Assembly: GCA_029256665.1 (NCBI GenBank)
Contig: JAQSXN010000229.1
Coordinates: forward strand, 1 to 6,561
Source: Paenibacillus sp.
GTDB taxonomy: Bacteria > Bacillota > Bacilli > Paenibacillales > Paenibacillaceae
Direction of reading: 5' to 3'
Length of the DNA: 6,561 nt
Shown here piece after piece: positions 1 through 5,515 of the stretch; position 1 is the first letter of the stretch; every line of letters begins with the position of its first letter. Both the position numbers and the translations under genes were made by a program. The notes under the pieces are model-generated. The model worked only from the letters and a program-made list of their open reading frames with translations, ran no database searches and was not told the origin of the DNA.

Positions 1-99
1 TTCGATGACCAGCGGATTCAGGCCGGCCCGTTGCAGTTCGATGGCTGCGGCAAGTCCGCAGGGTCCCGCGCCGATAACGATGGCGGATTCCTTAATCAT
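1..99 (-). CDS. ypdA: YpdA/Bdr-type bacillithiol disulfide reductase, N-terminal 33 residues (cut by left edge)
   Basis: Only the first 33 codons are in the window. They read as a Rossmann nucleotide-binding start: the glycine motif VIGAGPCGL (residues 8-16) lies between a short beta strand and an Ala-rich helix, and the fragment ends in LVIE, whose acidic residue (E33) is at the usual position for binding the ADP ribose of FAD. The Pro-Cys-Gly within the glycine motif is typical of YpdA proteins, FAD- and NADPH-dependent enzymes of the cytosol that reduce oxidised bacillithiol in Bacillota. The start is ATG at 97-99, preceded by GGGAGGT (108-114) at 8 nt, so it is well supported. A sigma-A promoter lies at 161-190. 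Another FAD-dependent pyridine nucleotide reductase of this superfamily cannot be excluded because only the first nucleotide-binding fold is visible. Confidence 0.82.
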   Translation of the reverse strand, partial: MIKESAIVIGAGPCGLAAAIELQRAGLNPLVIE

Positions 100-147
100 G
101 ATGGATAACCTCCCGAATCAATACATCCGTCCGCGCGAACGAAATGA

Positions 148-165
148 ACAATATCCCCATATTGT
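148..165. repeat. 18-bp inverted repeat over the ypdA -10/start region (candidate operator)
   Basis: ACAATAT (148-154) and ATATTGT (159-165) are exact reverse complements separated by CCCC. The repeat covers most of the ypdA -10 hexamer and the expected start point, the usual place for a repressor site. No U-tract follows on either strand, so it is not a terminator. The half-site string ATATTGTA (159-166) recurs at 225-232, next to the -10 of the divergent gene. No regulator gene is in the window, so the operator role is inference. Confidence 0.4.
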
Positions 166-190
166 ACCTCCGTTTCTCGCGGCATGGCAA
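161..190 (-). promoter_or_regulatory. sigma-A promoter of ypdA
   Basis: Reading the minus strand, TTGCCA (185-190) and TACAAT (161-166) are separated by 18 bp. Transcription would start near 154, leaving a leader of about 55 nt before the ATG at 99. Both hexamers are one or two bases from consensus. The -10 box is partly covered by an inverted repeat at 148-165. Confidence 0.6.
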
Positions 191-208
191 ATTTGGCGAA
201 TGTCTGTC

Positions 209-236
209 TTGTACAGCCTACGGAATATTGTATAAT
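209..236 (+). promoter_or_regulatory. sigma-A promoter of the 289-810 gene
   Basis: TTGTAC (209-214) and a perfect TATAAT (231-236) are separated by 16 bp. The expected start is near 242-244, about 45 nt before the ATG at 289. This argues against translation starting anywhere upstream of about 243. Confidence 0.7.
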
Positions 237-288
237 AGGAGGAAACGCAAGTGAGATCTATTCAACATGCGCTACAGGGGGAGAAGCC

Positions 289-810
289 ATGCGTCGACGG
301 TTTGTTATAGAAGCAGTGATGGTAGCTACGTATGGCCATCTGCTCGTCCCGAGTCGTCCCGTTGATTACGTCATTCCATATACGTCGATCGCGGAGCTGT
401 ACGATATGCGCGACAGCAAGGAACCCGTCATGGACGATCCGGATGACGACGCGCACGTCAAAGCGAAGATTAACGAGCTGATTCAATTCTTCGAGGATTC
501 CTTAAACAGAAAGAAGATCGAGAAGGCGCTGCAAGTGCCATGGCGCGAAAGCGCGCCGCTCTTGCTTAGCGACAACATTCAGTTTACGATCGTGAACGCG
601 GTGGACAACGCTCAGTACGGAGAGATGTTCGATCCGGTCGAGACGGAGCTTCTGCTTTCGAGTCTCAAGCTAAACGTGCCGCTACTATCGGATCAATTCG
701 AATTTCAGGATAAGCTGATCGAAGCGGAAGTGCCGGTTCAAGTATACGATATCGAGGACTTCGAGTTCGCGGTGGAGGAAGGCATTACGCCTGTCGATAT
801 GGAGCTGTAA
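289..810 (+). CDS. Conserved Paenibacillaceae protein of unknown function (173 aa)
   Basis: The start is ATG 289, with AGGGGGAG upstream at 6-7 nt and a promoter at 209-236. The open frame continues upstream to 184, but that extension would begin before the promoter. The protein is soluble and acidic, with no signal peptide or membrane segment. It opens with a hydrophobic strand-like segment (FVIEAVMVATYG, residues 5-16), followed by an acidic DPDDDAH (50-56), a helical region (58-81), and alternating strand and helix stretches ending in acidic EVPVQVYDIEDFEF (147-160). From memory, close relatives in Paenibacillus genomes carry the label 'ADP-heptose synthase'. I see no nucleotidyltransferase or PfkB-kinase motif that supports that name, so I assign no function. 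The gene is monocistronic, with its own terminator at 826-879, and is convergent with xerS. Confidence 0.85.
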   Translation: MRRRFVIEAVMVATYGHLLVPSRPVDYVIPYTSIAELYDMRDSKEPVMDDPDDDAHVKAKINELIQFFEDSLNRKKIEKALQVPWRESAPLLLSDNIQFTIVNAVDNAQYGEMFDPVETELLLSSLKLNVPLLSDQFEFQDKLIEAEVPVQVYDIEDFEFAVEEGITPVDMEL

Positions 811-825
811 GAACACGGGAAAGAG

Positions 826-879
826 AGAGGGCAAGCGGGACGACGGGGAATACGCGTCAATCCGGCTTGCCCTCTTTTT
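826..879 (+). terminator. Rho-independent terminator of the 289-810 gene, overlapping the 3' end of xerS
   Basis: AGAGGGCAAGC (826-836) pairs perfectly with GCTTGCCCTCT (865-875) across a 28-nt loop and is followed by five T (875-879). The 3' arm is also the coding sequence of the last XerS residues (EGKP), and the xerS stop codon (857-859) falls in the loop. On the minus strand the hairpin is followed only by a mixed C/T tract, so it may also serve xerS, but weakly. Confidence 0.75.
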
Positions 880-1951
880 GCCTGCGGTCGATCGCTTCCG
901 CCATCGTCTTGTCCGTCAAATGCGCGTAAATTTGCGTCGTTTCGGGCGATGCGTGGCCAAGCTGCTCTTGCGTCTTGTAGATGTCGTTCTGCAAATAATA
1001 ATCCGTCGCGAAAGAATGACGGAGCTTATGAACGGATAGGTACGGCTTGCCGAACCGTTTGGCGTATTTGATAACCATCGCCTGAATCGCCCTTTTCGTC
1101 ATGCGCGAACCTTCGTTTTTGCCGTTGGCAATGGCGAGGAACAGCGCTTTTTCTTTGCGCGGCGCTTTGTATCTGGTGTCCCGCAGCGCGATATAGGCCG
1201 TTAAATCTTCAATGGCTTCATGGCGGAAATAGACGGGCGTCTTGAACGTGTCGTCGTTCTTGCCTTTGCGATAGACGTAACATAACTTCTTCTTCAGATC
1301 GATATCGTCCACGTTTAAGTTGACCAGCTCGGATACGCGGAGACCGGAGTGTAAAATAAAACCGATGATGCATGCGTCGCGTTCGCGATTAAGCTCGAAG
1401 GCGTAAAGCGCTTGTTTGTTGCTCGAGACGTCCGTGCCGTAATGGACCTTGACGTATGCCATAAACTCCGCGATTTCCTCCTCCTGAAGCAGCTTGCCCT
1501 CCAGCTTGGCCGCGGTGTCCTTTGGTTTATGCGTTCGTTTGATCGTAACCTTGGCCATCACGTTGCGCTTAAGCAACGGGTAGAATTCATCGTCTTCGGC
1601 GATTTGGCTCAAATAATGGAATAAGGAGCGGAGAGAGGACAGCTTGCGGGAAATCGTCGTCCGATTGTTGCGCTCCGGCTTATGCGTCGACAAAAACATG
1701 CGGTAATTGTCGATGCTCTCCATCTTAAGCACTTCCAGCTCCGCCAAGGTCACTTCCCGATACGACGCTCCTTGCGACAGCCCCTCGGCCATCAGCCATT
1801 TCATGAACGTCTCGTAATCCCTTACGTATTCAAGCAGCGATGATGGCGACAGATCCGGCAGCTTGTATTGGATAAATTGCTCGATATACCAGGGCATGGA
1901 AGGCAGCTTGGCATCCAGCTCGTCTCGGTCCTTCTGTTTCAACAGGTTCAT
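857..1951 (-). CDS. xerS: Tyrosine recombinase, XerS type (364 aa)
   Basis: This is a site-specific tyrosine recombinase of the single-protein XerS class, known from streptococci and lactococci for resolving chromosome dimers at a dif-type site near the terminus. The N-terminal SAM-like core-binding domain spans about residues 20-120 and the catalytic domain about 155-355. The full catalytic set is visible: R205 (HSGLRVSEL), K229 in the beta-hairpin (YRKGKNDD), H308 and R311 (HKLRHSFAT), H333 (LGHAS) and nucleophile Y342 (QIYAH). The length is near the roughly 356 aa of XerS and longer than XerC or XerD (about 300). The start is ATG 1949-1951, with AGGAGG (1959-1964) at 7 nt. The promoter is at 2003-2031, and a 35-bp inverted repeat lies about 125 bp upstream of the start. 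Phage or ICE integrases share the fold, but no excisionase, attachment site or mobility gene is nearby, so a housekeeping role is more likely. Confidence 0.9.
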   Translation of the reverse strand: MNLLKQKDRDELDAKLPSMPWYIEQFIQYKLPDLSPSSLLEYVRDYETFMKWLMAEGLSQGASYREVTLAELEVLKMESIDNYRMFLSTHKPERNNRTTISRKLSSLRSLFHYLSQIAEDDEFYPLLKRNVMAKVTIKRTHKPKDTAAKLEGKLLQEEEIAEFMAYVKVHYGTDVSSNKQALYAFELNRERDACIIGFILHSGLRVSELVNLNVDDIDLKKKLCYVYRKGKNDDTFKTPVYFRHEAIEDLTAYIALRDTRYKAPRKEKALFLAIANGKNEGSRMTKRAIQAMVIKYAKRFGKPYLSVHKLRHSFATDYYLQNDIYKTQEQLGHASPETTQIYAHLTDKTMAEAIDRRQKEGKPD

Positions 1952-2002
1952 GCTCGTTCCTCCTAACCCGCGGCGGCCTAATCATGCCGACTTTCTGGCT
2001 CT

Positions 2003-2031
2003 ATTGTATCAACGGAACCGGCTGGGAACAA
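2003..2031 (-). promoter_or_regulatory. sigma-A promoter of xerS
   Basis: Reading the minus strand, TTGTTC (2026-2031) and TACAAT (2003-2008) are separated by 17 bp. This gives a start near 1996 and a 45-nt leader before the ATG at 1951. Confidence 0.6.
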
Positions 2032-2074
2032 CAGGAATTACGGCTGCGAAAACGCGGAGTTCGGACATTGAATG

Positions 2075-2109
2075 GTCAAAATAGCAATTATATGTAATTA
2101 CTGTTTGAC
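2075..2109. repeat. 35-bp imperfect inverted repeat between xerS and sleB (candidate dif-like site or operator)
   Basis: The left arm GTCAAAATAGCAATTA (2075-2090) and right arm TAATTACTGTTTGAC (2095-2109) are reverse complements, with two mismatches and one extra base in the left arm, around the centre TATG. The size, AT-richness, slight arm asymmetry and short centre resemble dif-class recombination sites, and dif sites of single-recombinase systems are known to lie next to xerS. The right arm also contains TTGAC of a possible sleB -35 box, so an operator is an alternative. There is no U-tract, so it is not a terminator. Confidence 0.4.
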
Positions 2110-2135
2110 GGTTACAATCCTTTTGGAGCTATGTT
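2105..2135 (+). promoter_or_regulatory. Possible promoter of the sleB-like gene (weak)
   Basis: TTGACG (2105-2110) is a good -35 match, but the best -10 (TATGTT, 2130-2135) lies 19 bp away, which is long. Spore lytic enzymes of this class are transcribed by the forespore factor sigma-G in Bacillus subtilis. I could not find a convincing sigma-G box pair, so the true promoter stays unresolved. Confidence 0.25.
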
Positions 2136-2197
2136 ACACTACAACGAGTCGCTAGGCTCTTTATCAGAACACAAACAACTAGGAGGCATGATGCTGG

Positions 2198-2851
2198 ATG
2201 AAAAAGATATTTCAACTCGGCGCCATGGTCGCCGTCTTGCTTGCATTGACGCTTGGAACCGTGCTGCAGCCCGTGTCGGCTGCCGCGCCGACCACGCTTA
2301 AATATGGATCGACGAGTGCGGATGTACCCGATCTTCAATATCGTCTGAAGACGCTAGGTTATTTTAATGAAGGATTAACGTCCTATTACGGGGCCGTGAC
2401 GCGGCATTCGGTCTTGCTGTTCCAACGCGATTACGGATTGACTGCCGACGGCATCGTCGGACCGGCCACTTGGGATATGCTCAAACAAGTATCCGTTAAC
2501 CGGAACGAGCTGGACTTGCTCGCCCGCATTATCTATGGAGAGGCGAGAGGAGAACCGTACAAAGGTCAAGTGGCGGTCGGAGCGGTCGTGATGAACCGAC
2601 TGGCGCATGAAGGTTTTCCGGATACGTTGAAAGGCGTCATCGAGCAGCCGCGCGCGTTTACGGCGGTGGACGACGGCCAATATTTCATGAAGCCGGACGC
2701 GACGGCTTACCGCGCGGCTCTGGATGCCGTACGCGGCTACGATCCGTCAGGCGGGGCGCTCTATTATTTTAACCCGGATACGGCGACCTCATCCTGGATC
2801 TGGTCCCGCAAGCAGATCGGCAAGATCGGAAGACATATTTTCGCGGTGTAA
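2198..2851 (+). CDS. sleB: SleB-like spore cortex-lytic enzyme (217 aa)
   Basis: This is a secreted peptidoglycan hydrolase of the SleB/CwlJ class. These enzymes cleave spore cortex containing muramic-delta-lactam during germination, acting as lytic transglycosylases. A signal peptide covers residues 1-28 (MKK, hydrophobic core, VSAAA cleavage region). A peptidoglycan-binding domain follows at about 33-97 (LKYGSTSADVPDLQYRL ... GIVGPATWDML), and a Hydrolase_2 catalytic domain at about 105-217. The conserved YGEARGE (113-119) carries the probable catalytic Glu, E115. The C-terminal IGRHIFAV matches the family ending. Length and domain order fit a somewhat short SleB. The only in-frame start is ATG 2198, with AGGAGG (2181-2186) at 11 nt, a rather long spacing; the ATGs at 2188 and 2191 are out of frame. 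The usual partner gene ypeB does not follow, so this may be a SleB paralogue. Confidence 0.88.
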   Translation: MKKIFQLGAMVAVLLALTLGTVLQPVSAAAPTTLKYGSTSADVPDLQYRLKTLGYFNEGLTSYYGAVTRHSVLLFQRDYGLTADGIVGPATWDMLKQVSVNRNELDLLARIIYGEARGEPYKGQVAVGAVVMNRLAHEGFPDTLKGVIEQPRAFTAVDDGQYFMKPDATAYRAALDAVRGYDPSGGALYYFNPDTATSSWIWSRKQIGKIGRHIFAV

Positions 2852-2873
2852 CAAATGACGATTGACGATTTCG

Positions 2874-2913
2874 ATGGCTTTCGCGCACGCAGATGCGCGA
2901 AAGCCATTTTTTT
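2874..2913 (+). terminator. Strong Rho-independent terminator of sleB
   Basis: A perfect 14-bp stem, ATGGCTTTCGCGCA (2874-2887) with TGCGCGAAAGCCAT (2894-2907), encloses a 6-nt loop and runs into seven T (2907-2913). It begins 22 nt after the sleB stop and separates sleB from the downstream dsbA-like gene. Confidence 0.93.
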
Positions 2914-2963
2914 CTCTAGCCGGGGCATTGCCCAATTACGCATTCGTCGGCAAGAAAGGAACA

Positions 2964-2972
2964 TGCTATAAT
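2964..2972 (+). promoter_or_regulatory. Extended -10 promoter of the DsbA-like gene
   Basis: TGCTATAAT (2964-2972) is a consensus extended -10 element (TGn plus TATAAT). The -35 region is poor (TTCGTC at 2943-2948, spacing 18), as is common for extended -10 promoters. The start would be near 2979, giving a leader of about 24 nt before the ATG at 3003. Confidence 0.65.
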
Positions 2973-3002
2973 AGATCGGGTACATACGGAGGAGGTGCAA
3001 GA

Positions 3003-3641
3003 ATGAAAGTCGAAATTTGGTCGGATTACGTTTGTCCATTCTGCTATATCGGCAAAACCAAATACGAAAGCGCGCTTGCCGAGTTCGAGCATAAGGACGA
3101 CATCGTCACGGAAATGCGCAGCTTCGAGCTTGACCCGAATACGGATTCATCCCTGGGAGTCAAGACGATCGAGATGCTCTCGCGCAAATACGGCATGAGC
3201 ATGGAGCAGGCAAAAGCGTCCAGCGAAGGCGTCGCTCAGCAAGCGGCGGCCGTCGGATTGACGTTCCGCATGGAAGGCGCGTTATCGCTCAACACCTTCA
3301 ATGCCCACCGGCTCGCCCATTACGCGGAAGCGAAAGGTAAAGGCGCGGAGATGTCGACGAGGCTGCTTAAAGCCTACTTCACGGATAATTTGAATATCGA
3401 TAATCCGGAACAGCTTGCTTCGCTTGCCGGCGAAGTCGGACTGGACGCCGCGGAGGCGCTTCAAGTGCTGCAATCGGACCGGTATGCCGATACGGTTAGG
3501 GCGCAAGAGCAGGAAGGCAATCAGCTTGGCATCAGAGGCGTCCCGTTTTTTGTCATCGACCGTAAATTCGCGATTTCGGGCGCGCAGCAGCCGGAAGTCT
3601 TTCTGGAGACGCTAAGAAGAGCTTGGGCTGAAAGATCGTAA
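3003..3641 (+). CDS. DsbA family oxidoreductase, FrnE type (212 aa)
   Basis: The protein has a thioredoxin fold with an inserted helical domain. The first strand leads into a redox motif C11-P-F-C14 within SDYVCPFCYIGK. A helical insert carries the family signature LNTFNAHRLAHYA (96-108). The cis-proline loop is GIRGVPFFVID (176-186, P181), and the family ending AISGAQQPEVF is at 190-200. FrnE-type proteins are cytosolic thiol-disulfide oxidoreductases or isomerases related to 2-hydroxychromene-2-carboxylate isomerase; the substrate is not predictable. There is no signal peptide, so it acts in the cytoplasm. The start is ATG 3003, with GGAGGAGGT (2988-2996) at 6 nt. The frame is open back to 2862, but that extension would translate the sleB terminator. 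The lactonase gene starts 93 nt downstream with no clear terminator between, so co-transcription is possible. Confidence 0.9.
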   Translation: MKVEIWSDYVCPFCYIGKTKYESALAEFEHKDDIVTEMRSFELDPNTDSSLGVKTIEMLSRKYGMSMEQAKASSEGVAQQAAAVGLTFRMEGALSLNTFNAHRLAHYAEAKGKGAEMSTRLLKAYFTDNLNIDNPEQLASLAGEVGLDAAEALQVLQSDRYADTVRAQEQEGNQLGIRGVPFFVIDRKFAISGAQQPEVFLETLRRAWAERS

Positions 3642-3734
3642 TAGGGTAGGCGCGAGGCGTGGCATGCAATACAGGGGATGGAACCTGACTTGCCTGCGCA
3701 CAATAGATCACGTTAGTCGGGGGAGGCAACCGGT

Positions 3735-4823
3735 TTGGCTAATCATGAGGGACAGCTTTACGTATTTGTAGGTTCTTACGCGGGGATAGGCGATAACGGT
3801 GTACAAGTGTTTACGTTCGACGAGGATAGCGGCAGCCTGACGCTGCGGCACCAGTACGACGGGCTCAGCAACCCGACGTTCTTGAACGTGGACGCGGCGC
3901 GCGCGCGATTGTACGCTATAGCGGACTATACGAACGAATCGGGCAAGAAAGCGGGCGAAGCGGTCTCGTACACGATCGATAAGGAAACGGGCGCTCTGGC
4001 GGAGCTTAACCGCGCCGCAACGACGGACAGCACCACATGCCATGTGCAGCGGGACGTTCATAGCCGCTTCTTGACCTTTACGAGCTATCACGGGGGTATG
4101 ATCGGCTTGTCCAAGATTCAAGGAGACGGTTCCATCGGACCCATCCTGGATGTTGCGCAGCATGTCGGAAGCAGCACCGGCATAGACCCGCAGGATAAGC
4201 CGCATCCGCATTCCAGCTTCTACAGTCCGGACGGGCGATTCCTGTTCGTGCAGGATTTGGGACTCGATCGAATCGTCTCTTATATCGTCGATGCCGAAGC
4301 CGGCAAGCTGGTCAAACATAACGAAACCGAAATTCACGCCGGAGCGGGTCCGCGCCACTTCGCGTTCCATCCGGAAGGAAGATTTGCGTACGTGATCAAC
4401 GAGCTGGATTCGACGGTAACCGCGTTCCGATACGACGCCGAAGGCGGCATCTTAACGAAAATCGAGACGGTCAGCACGTTGCCGGACGGCTTCGAAGGCG
4501 AGAACGGCTGCGCGGAGATTGCGATTTCCCGCGACGGCAAGTACGTATACGGCTCCAATCGCGGTCACGACAGCATCGTCGTGTACCAAGCGGACCCGGA
4601 CAACGGATCGCTTCGGACGGTGCAACACATTTCGACGGAAGGCGGCCATCCGCGCCATTTTGCCTTAACGCCGAACGGGAACTACTTGATCGCAGCGAAT
4701 CGCGACGGCAACAATCTCGTCTCCTACAAGGTGGACGAGGGGAACGGCACGTTAAGCTTTACCGGCCTGACCGCGCAAGCTTCCAAGCCGGTTTGCGTCG
4801 TTCCCGTTTATTTGGAAATATAG
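3735..4823 (+). CDS. Lactonase family beta-propeller protein, 6-phosphogluconolactonase-like (362 aa)
   Basis: This is a seven-bladed beta-propeller of the YkgB/Pgl lactonase family, whose characterised members hydrolyse 6-phosphogluconolactone in the oxidative pentose phosphate pathway. It begins with QLYVFVGSY (7-15), the typical first blade. It has KPHPHSS (155-161), GAGPRHFAFHPEG (203-215) and the sister repeat GGHPRHFALTPNG (303-315), and closing-blade motifs NRGHDSIVVY (275-284) and NRDGNNLVSYKVD (322-334). The length is near B. subtilis YkgB (about 349 aa). There is no signal peptide, so it is cytosolic. The start is TTG 3735, chosen because GGGGGAGG (3719-3726) lies 8 nt upstream and the protein then begins just before the first blade; nearby ATG 3745 is out of frame. 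Whether it is the main 6-phosphogluconolactonase or acts on another lactone cannot be told from sequence. Confidence 0.9.
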   Translation: MANHEGQLYVFVGSYAGIGDNGVQVFTFDEDSGSLTLRHQYDGLSNPTFLNVDAARARLYAIADYTNESGKKAGEAVSYTIDKETGALAELNRAATTDSTTCHVQRDVHSRFLTFTSYHGGMIGLSKIQGDGSIGPILDVAQHVGSSTGIDPQDKPHPHSSFYSPDGRFLFVQDLGLDRIVSYIVDAEAGKLVKHNETEIHAGAGPRHFAFHPEGRFAYVINELDSTVTAFRYDAEGGILTKIETVSTLPDGFEGENGCAEIAISRDGKYVYGSNRGHDSIVVYQADPDNGSLRTVQHISTEGGHPRHFALTPNGNYLIAANRDGNNLVSYKVDEGNGTLSFTGLTAQASKPVCVVPVYLEI

Positions 4824-4883
4824 GAAAGTGTATCACGAATAGAATAACTTGTTTGGCTATACAGAAGGGACTTAGAGACATAC

Positions 4884-5102
4884 GTGACGACAACTAGCGA
4901 TGGCACCAAACCGAACTTAAAACCTACAAAAATATGGAAATGCAAAAACGCGGAATGCAAAGCTTGGGTTCGCGACGAATTTGCGGCAACCGAGCAGCAA
5001 TGTCCCATCTGCAAAGGTCCGATGCACCGGAGCATGAGACATCTGCCGCCCGTGCAGAACAAAGCGAAGCCGCAGCCGCGCAAACCGAAAAACGAGTTTT
5101 AA
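4884..5102 (+). CDS. ydjO: Small zinc-ribbon protein, YdjO-like (72 aa)
   Basis: The protein is small, basic and cytosolic. It has two Cys pairs, C20-x4-C25 (WKCKNAECKAWVRDEF) and C40-x2-C43 (QCPICKGPM), which together look like a four-Cys zinc ribbon, and a Lys/Pro/Gln-rich tail (residues 54-72). The spacing of the pairs, the aromatic W28 and the CPICKGPM followed by an R-x-L segment fit the cold-inducible YdjO family of Bacillota, whose molecular function is not known. The start is uncertain: GTG 4884 opens the frame but has only a weak, distant ribosome-binding site (AGAAGGGA, 4863-4870, about 13 nt away), and there is no in-frame ATG before the first Cys. It lies 60 nt after the lactonase with no terminator between, so it may be the last gene of that transcript; a terminator follows at 5130-5183. 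Confidence 0.78.
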   Translation: MTTTSDGTKPNLKPTKIWKCKNAECKAWVRDEFAATEQQCPICKGPMHRSMRHLPPVQNKAKPQPRKPKNEF

Positions 5103-5129
5103 GCCGGCGATTGGCAAGAAGGAATGAAC

Positions 5130-5183
5130 AATCGAACGCCCCTCCCCAAGAGCAACGCTCCGGGCAGGGGTGTTCGATTTTTT
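5130..5183 (+). terminator. Rho-independent terminator between convergent ydjO and ykkD
   Basis: An 18-bp stem, 5130-5147 with 5162-5179, contains one G-U pair and one mismatch. Its loop holds a further small hairpin, GAGC-AAC-GCTC (5150-5160), and the stem runs into six T (5178-5183). It lies 28 nt past the YdjO stop and 18 nt before the ykkD stop on the other strand. On the minus strand the U-tract is poor (TTCGATTGTTCATTCC), so termination of ykkCD here would be weaker. Confidence 0.9.
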
Positions 5184-5200
5184 ACCACTCATCCTAAAGA

Positions 5201-5515
5201 TCAACCGATCAACTTAAGACCGATGACGCTAGTTAATACGATTCCCATAAACAACAATCTTAGAAAGCTGCGAGGCTCCTTATAAAACATCATGCCGACC
5301 AGCGCGCTGCCAACCGTTCCGATTCCCGTCCAGACGGCGTATACGGTGCCCATCGGCAGATCCCTCATGGCGAGCGACATAAACAGGAAGCTCGCCAGGA
5401 AGCCCCCGGCCATCAATACCACATTGCGCGCGGATACTCGTTTGTTAAGCTCCGATATGCCGACGACTCCGACAACCTCCAATAATCCCGCAATAATCAC
5501 ATAGAACCAGCTCAT
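5201..5515 (-). CDS. ykkD: Small multidrug resistance (SMR) subunit YkkD (104 aa), guanidinium exporter partner
   Basis: Four hydrophobic helices span about residues 3-22, 32-50, 57-76 and 84-103, the standard SMR fold and length (about 105 aa). The essential membrane Glu is E13 in AGLLEVVGVVG. Three residues later there is Gly (G16) where the partner YkkC has Trp, as expected for the non-identical half of a heterodimer. SMR proteins are proton-coupled antiporters in the cytoplasmic membrane, and YkkCD pairs under guanidine riboswitch control export guanidinium. The start ATG (5513-5515) overlaps the ykkC stop as ATGA, and AAGGAGG (5525-5531) inside the ykkC end serves as its ribosome-binding site at 9 nt, so the genes are probably translationally coupled. 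Confidence 0.92.
   Translation of the reverse strand: MSWFYVIIAGLLEVVGVVGISELNKRVSARNVVLMAGGFLASFLFMSLAMRDLPMGTVYAVWTGIGTVGSALVGMMFYKEPRSFLRLLFMGIVLTSVIGLKLIG

Noticed and set aside
5..235. Open frame of 76 codons on the plus strand at the left edge.
   Set aside because: It is the antisense of the ypdA start and runs on through the intergenic promoters, with no ribosome-binding site.
184..288. N-terminal extension of the 173-aa unknown protein.
   Set aside because: It would start upstream of the TATAAT promoter and has no ribosome-binding site. ATG 289 has both.
251..310. Short GTG-initiated frame (19 codons) after a perfect AGGAGG (237-242), overlapping the start of the 289-810 gene; possible leader peptide.
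   Set aside because: The AGGAGG lies between the -10 box and the expected transcript start (about 242-244), so it would not be in the mRNA. The peptide has no recognisable character.
857..1951. The recombinase as an integrase of a mobile element.
   Set aside because: No excisionase, relaxase, tRNA target, attachment repeats or phage genes are seen, and the flanking genes look like core genome. The length and motifs fit XerS.
2862..3002. N-terminal extension of the DsbA-like protein in the same frame.
   Set aside because: It would translate the perfect sleB terminator hairpin and the promoter. ATG 3003 has a strong ribosome-binding site and begins the thioredoxin fold directly.
3642..3734. 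Possible terminator or promoter between the DsbA-like gene and the lactonase.
   Set aside because: Only a 4-bp CAGG/CCTG pairing without a U-tract and no good -35/-10 pair were found. I list nothing here apart from the lactonase ribosome-binding site.
3708..4370. Long minus-strand open frame (220 codons) opposite the lactonase gene.
   Set aside because: It is a composition shadow. The plus strand encodes a full, motif-rich beta-propeller, and the antisense translation is Arg/Val-rich without domain features.
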